Shown piece by piece: positions 60,712 to 64,000 of a stretch of DNA of 64,000 nt. Made by a program: the position numbers and the translations under genes. The DNA is from Amycolatopsis rubida. Lineage in GTDB: Bacteria; Actinomycetota; Actinomycetes; Mycobacteriales; Pseudonocardiaceae. Under the pieces are notes generated by a model. That model saw only the letters and a list, made by a program, of their open reading frames with translations. It ran no database searches and was not told the DNA's origin. Location of the stretch: NCBI RefSeq assembly GCF_900115345.1, contig NZ_FOWC01000006.1, positions 372,001 to 436,000 on the forward strand, written 5' to 3'. Numbering within the stretch: position 1 is the first letter of the stretch; every line of letters begins with the position of its first letter.

Positions 60712-61572
60712 ATGAGCGACCAGCCTGCCGGCAGCACCCTCGCCGTCATCCGGGCGGCCCTGCCTGCCTTGCTGCCCAGCGAGCAGCGGGTCGCGGAGGT
60801 GGTGCTGAGCCGGTCGACGGAGGTCATCGACTGGTCGGTGGCTGATCTCGCGGCGGCCGCGGGGACGTCCTCGGCCACCGCCGTGCGTGCCTGTCAGCAT
60901 CTGGGGTTCCGGGGGTTCCAGCAGCTCCGGCTGCTGCTCGCGCGCGACGCCGGCAACGCGGCGCAGCCGGCGAGTCCGGACTTCGGCCCTGGGGATTCGC
61001 CGGAGGCGGTCGCGGCGGCGGTGTTCGCCACGGCCAGCGGCGTGCTCGCCGGCGGGATGGGCGCGGTCGAGCCGGCTGCGCTGCGCGAAGCGGTTGACGT
61101 GCTGGTCTCGGCCCGGCGGGTGGTGTTCGTCGCCAACGGCGGGTCCGGATTCGTCGCGCAGGCGGCGGCTTTCCGGTTCACTGCCCACGGTTTCATCGCC
61201 GAGGCGCCGGGGGAGGCGATCAGCCAGCAGATCGTCTGCCGGCTGCTCACGTCCGAGGACGTCTGCGTCGCGATCAGCTCCAGCGGGGTCAACGAGGTCA
61301 CGTTGCGCGCCGCCGAGGCGGCGGCGAAGGCGGGCGCGACGGTCGTCGGGGTCACGTCGCTGACGCATTCGCCGCTGACCGCGCTGGCGGACCTCGTCCT
61401 GGTCACCGGCACCGCGCCGTTCCAGCGCAATGACGTGTTCGCGGGTCCGATGTCCCAGCTCGCCCTGCTGGTTTCCCTCCAGCTGGCCGCCGGGTTCCGC
61501 CGTCCGGACCGGTCGTCGGAAGTGCTCGACGAGGTGTGGCAGGTCATCACTTCCGACACGCGGCGTAGCTGA
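60712..61572 (+). CDS. RpiR/MurR-family transcriptional regulator
   Basis: 286 aa. The HTH_6 domain (about 15-80) includes LPSEQRVAEVVL and TSSATAVRACQHLGFRGFQ; the SIS domain (about 130-260) has RVVFVANGGSGFVAQAAA and ISSSGVNEVTLRAA, which bind a phosphosugar. The ATG at 60712 lies a few bases after TATGCA, so a leaderless mRNA is possible. It precedes a sugar ABC importer in the same direction, so it is likely its regulator, responding to an amino-sugar or sugar phosphate. Confidence 0.9.
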   Translation: MSDQPAGSTLAVIRAALPALLPSEQRVAEVVLSRSTEVIDWSVADLAAAAGTSSATAVRACQHLGFRGFQQLRLLLARDAGNAAQPASPDFGPGDSPEAVAAAVFATASGVLAGGMGAVEPAALREAVDVLVSARRVVFVANGGSGFVAQAAAFRFTAHGFIAEAPGEAISQQIVCRLLTSEDVCVAISSSGVNEVTLRAAEAAAKAGATVVGVTSLTHSPLTALADLVLVTGTAPFQRNDVFAGPMSQLALLVSLQLAAGFRRPDRSSEVLDEVWQVITSDTRRS

Positions 61573-61724
61573 CCTTCACCCGCGCGGGGGCAATTCTGTC
61601 CCGCCCGTCGCGGAATCCTCGACTGGCCGCCACCTGGCGTTCACGTCCTTCGCCGACACTTCCCGTGTAAGCGCGTACCAGAGATCATCAAATCTATGGA
61701 ACGTGAATTCATGGAAGGATCGTC
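61573..61724 (+). promoter_or_regulatory. Promoter/operator region of the sugar ABC importer
   Basis: 152 bases with an AT-rich end (GATCATCAAATCTATGG) and a repeated ATGGAA at 61696 and 61711, the second being part of the ribosome site ATGGAAGGA. A likely RpiR control region; no dyad is clear. Confidence 0.45.
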
Positions 61725-62837
61725 GTGGGACAGATTCAGCTCGAAGGCCTCACCCGCCGGTTCGGCTCGGTCACCGCGGTCGACCAGGTGCACCTGGAGA
61801 TCGCCGACGGCGACTTCGTCGCGCTGCTGGGCCCGAGCGGCTGCGGGAAGACGACGCTGCTGCGGATGATCGCCGGGCTGCTCCCGCCGAGCTCCGGGCG
61901 GATCGCGGTCGAGGGCCGGGACGTGACCGATCTGGCCCCGAAGCGCCGCGACCTGGCGATGGTGTTCCAGAGCTACGCGCTCTATCCGCACCTGACGGTG
62001 GCCGGGAACATCGGCTTCCCGCTCCGGGTCCGGCGCCGCCCGCGCGCCGAGATCCGGGAGCGGGTCGAGAAGGCGGCCGCGCAGCTCGACCTTTCCCCGC
62101 TGCTTCGCCGCCGCCCCAAGGAACTTTCCGGCGGACAGCGCCAGCGCGTGGCGCTGGGCCGGGCGCTGGTGCGGGAACCGGCCGCGTTCCTGATGGACGA
62201 ACCGCTGTCCAATCTGGACGCGAAACTCCGCACCGCCACCCGCGCGGAACTGGCCGCGCTGCACCGCAGGCTGGGTTCGACGTTCGTCTACGTCACGCAC
62301 GACCAGGTCGAAGCGATGACCATGGCCACCCGGATCGCGCTGCTCGACGGCGGCCGGCTCGAACAGGTCGGCACCCCGGCGGAGGTCTACGACGAACCCG
62401 CGTCGGTGTTCGTCGCGGGCTTCCTCGGCTCGCCGCCGATGAACCTCGTACCGGCGACGGCGCGCACGGCCGACGGGCGGGTGCGAGTGCACGCCGAGGC
62501 CGTCGACGTTCCATTGTGGACCGGAAGCACACCTGAACAGGAAGTGATCCTGGGCATCCGGCCCGAGCATTTGTCCTTCGCCCCGCTCACCGAGGAGCCG
62601 GGCGCGCGTCCGCTGCTGCGCGGAACCGTGTCCGCGCTGGAAAACCTGGGCAGCGAAGAAGTTGCCCTGTGCGCAGTCGGGGACGCCACGGTGGCCGTGC
62701 GCGGTCCGCGCCCGCTCGGCGTCGTCCCCGGCGAAGCGGTCGCATTGACCGCCCTGCCCGAACGCATCCACCTGTTCGACGGGCCGAGCGGACGCCGGCT
62801 CGTCTGGCGGCCGGAAACCGTCCTGGCCACCGTCTGA
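61725..62837 (+). CDS. Sugar ABC transporter ATPase (MalK/UgpC type)
   Basis: 370 aa. Walker A GPSGCGKTTLL (36-46), Q-loop MVFQSYALYP, signature LSGGQRQRVALGRAL, Walker B FLMDEPLSNLDAK and H-loop VTHDQ are all intact. The C-terminal 120 residues are the TOBE/OB regulatory domain (LGIRPEHLSF). Such ATPases power carbohydrate importers and may serve several permeases. GTG start after GGAAGGA. Followed after 25 bases by the binding protein, so they are co-transcribed; the permeases would lie beyond the right edge. Confidence 0.93.
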   Translation: MGQIQLEGLTRRFGSVTAVDQVHLEIADGDFVALLGPSGCGKTTLLRMIAGLLPPSSGRIAVEGRDVTDLAPKRRDLAMVFQSYALYPHLTVAGNIGFPLRVRRRPRAEIRERVEKAAAQLDLSPLLRRRPKELSGGQRQRVALGRALVREPAAFLMDEPLSNLDAKLRTATRAELAALHRRLGSTFVYVTHDQVEAMTMATRIALLDGGRLEQVGTPAEVYDEPASVFVAGFLGSPPMNLVPATARTADGRVRVHAEAVDVPLWTGSTPEQEVILGIRPEHLSFAPLTEEPGARPLLRGTVSALENLGSEEVALCAVGDATVAVRGPRPLGVVPGEAVALTALPERIHLFDGPSGRRLVWRPETVLATV

Positions 62838-62862
62838 CCCCATCCCCATCGAGGAGAAACCC

Positions 62863-64000
62863 GTGAGAACCCTTCGCCGCTCCGGCGCGGCCGCGATGCT
62901 CGCTGCCGTGGCGCTGGCCGCCACGGCGTGCGGCGGGCTCGGCGCCACGGCGGGCGACACCGCCGCCGTCGCACCCGTCCCGGAGCTCAGCCCCGGCCAG
63001 CACGTCGACATCACCTTCGAGAGCTACAACCTCGCCACCGCAGGCACCTGGACCAACACCGTCAACGACCTGATCGCCCGGTTCCAGCGCAAGCACCCCA
63101 ACATCACCGTGCACGGACAGCCGCCGCAGGGCGGAGGCAGCGCGGCCACCGGCACCGTGTCCAGCGTGCAAAGCCAGCTCATGGTCGGCAAGGCACCGGA
63201 CGTGGCCCAGCTGACCTTCGGCGACCTGGGCTACGTGGTCTCCAAACTGAAGCCCAAGCCGCTGGCGGACCTCGTCGGCGCCGCCGCCGTGCAGAACGCC
63301 CTCGGCGGCGCGCACCCGATCCACGAGCGCGCCCGGAATCTGGCGTCGATGGACGGCAAGGCCTACGGACTCCCGTACGTCTTCTCCACACCGGTGCTGT
63401 TCTACAACGCCGACCTCTTCCGCAAGGCCGGCCTCGATCCGGCGAAGCCGCCGGCCACGTGGGCCGAAGTCCAGCAGGACGCGCTCGCGATCAAGAACGC
63501 CACTGGTGCCGCGGGCGCATACGCGGACTGCTTCACCAAGACGGCAGGCGACTGGTGCTTGCAGTCGGTCGTCCGGTCCAACGGCGGCGCGGTCCTTTCC
63601 GCGGACCGCAAGAAACTGACCTTCGCCGACGGGCCCTCCGCGGACGCCCTGGCCACGATGCAGCAGATGGTCAAGTCCGGCGCGACGCCGGACTACACGC
63701 AGGCTCAGGCGATGGACGCGATGGGCCGCGGGCAGCTCGGCATGCTGCTCGAATCGAGTGCGCTGCAAGGCACCCTGCAGCAGCAGTCGACCGGGAAGTG
63801 GGAACTGCGGGCGGCGCAGGAGCCGTCGTTCGGCACTCGCCCCGCCGTCCCGACAAACTCGGGCTCCGGGCTGTTCGTCTTCTCCCAGGACAAGGCGAAG
63901 CAGCGCGCGGGGTGGGACCTGATCACCTTCCTGACCAGTGACGAGGCCTACACCCAGATCTCGTCGAAGATCGGCTACCTGCCGCTGCGCACCGGGCTGG
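62863..64000 (+). CDS. Sugar ABC substrate-binding lipoprotein, partial
   Basis: 379 codons, open at the right edge. Signal peptide with lipobox LAATAC (Cys about 23). The extracellular-solute-binding family 1 fold follows: IARFQRKHPNITVHG, GKAPDVAQLTFGDLGY, YGLPYVFSTPVLFYNADLFRKAGL and GLFVFSQDKAKQRAGWDLITFL. Binds a sugar or glycerol phosphate outside the membrane for the importer powered by the gene before it. GTG start after GAGGAGAAAC. About 40-60 residues are probably missing. Confidence 0.92.
   Translation, partial: MRTLRRSGAAAMLAAVALAATACGGLGATAGDTAAVAPVPELSPGQHVDITFESYNLATAGTWTNTVNDLIARFQRKHPNITVHGQPPQGGGSAATGTVSSVQSQLMVGKAPDVAQLTFGDLGYVVSKLKPKPLADLVGAAAVQNALGGAHPIHERARNLASMDGKAYGLPYVFSTPVLFYNADLFRKAGLDPAKPPATWAEVQQDALAIKNATGAAGAYADCFTKTAGDWCLQSVVRSNGGAVLSADRKKLTFADGPSADALATMQQMVKSGATPDYTQAQAMDAMGRGQLGMLLESSALQGTLQQQSTGKWELRAAQEPSFGTRPAVPTNSGSGLFVFSQDKAKQRAGWDLITFLTSDEAYTQISSKIGYLPLRTGL

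Noticed and set aside
1..64000. CRISPR arrays, rRNA genes, replication origin
   Set aside because: No regularly spaced repeats, rRNA-like blocks or DnaA-box clusters were seen on reading the window.

Overview
The window is GC-rich (about 70%) actinobacterial chromosomal DNA. Gene content (a neocarzinostatin-fold secreted protein, group 1h [NiFe]-hydrogenase with DUF5947/DUF6084 partners, many GTG starts, dense ATGA/GTGA gene overlaps) suggests a filamentous actinomycete, perhaps Pseudonocardiales/Amycolatopsis-like; that placement is inference, since no rRNA or tRNA gene is visible.

1-16.45 kb: a secondary-metabolism tailoring arm. It holds an amidase cut by the left edge, a family-2 O-methyltransferase, two cytochromes P450, a free-standing condensation enzyme, two FAD monooxygenases, two VOC proteins, two hotdog thioesterases, a DHA2 efflux pump, a GNAT protein, a stand-alone aryl-acid AMP ligase whose pocket looks salicylate-type, and a secreted neocarzinostatin-like apoprotein with its own palindromic promoter region and terminator. 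The mix resembles the peripheral and resistance genes of a chromoprotein-type cluster, but no PKS, carrier protein or core enzyme is in the window; any core would lie to the left.

16.45-23.5 kb: an acquired island. A decayed serine recombinase is followed by a restriction-modification locus with one adenine methyltransferase and two different PaeR7I/XhoI-family endonucleases (the second convergent and lower in GC), then a dead IS3-family element bounded by 28-bp inverted repeats.

23.5-27.4 kb: a translationally coupled leftward operon (unusual M19-like hydrolase, VOC protein, MHS-family transporter) with a divergent LysR regulator.

28.2-43.3 kb: uptake-type hydrogenase locus. A 16-gene leftward operon runs SIS, HypC-like, SIS, small subunit, large subunit, NifU-like, DUF5947, DUF6084, unknown, endopeptidase, 35-aa membrane peptide, hypC, hypD, hypE, hypA, hypB; it is met by rightward hypF, itself divergent from a HoxN/NixA nickel permease. 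This is a self-contained set for nickel import, Fe(CN)2CO assembly, nickel insertion and large-subunit cleavage.

43.4-50.0 kb: a gene graveyard with remnants of an ABC ATPase and IS5, IS66 and IS3 transposases, among which an exported MBL-fold lipoprotein and a secreted lipase survive.

50.0-60.2 kb: a TetR regulator divergent from a branched-chain-type ABC importer (LivH, a LivM-LivG fusion, LivF, LivK) interleaved with an Ltp2-like thiolase-fold protein, a DUF35 partner, an amidohydrolase and an ADP-forming acyl-CoA synthetase: probably import and CoA-dependent breakdown of an organic acid.

60.7-64 kb: an RpiR regulator and a sugar ABC importer (MalK/UgpC-type ATPase and a binding protein cut by the right edge).
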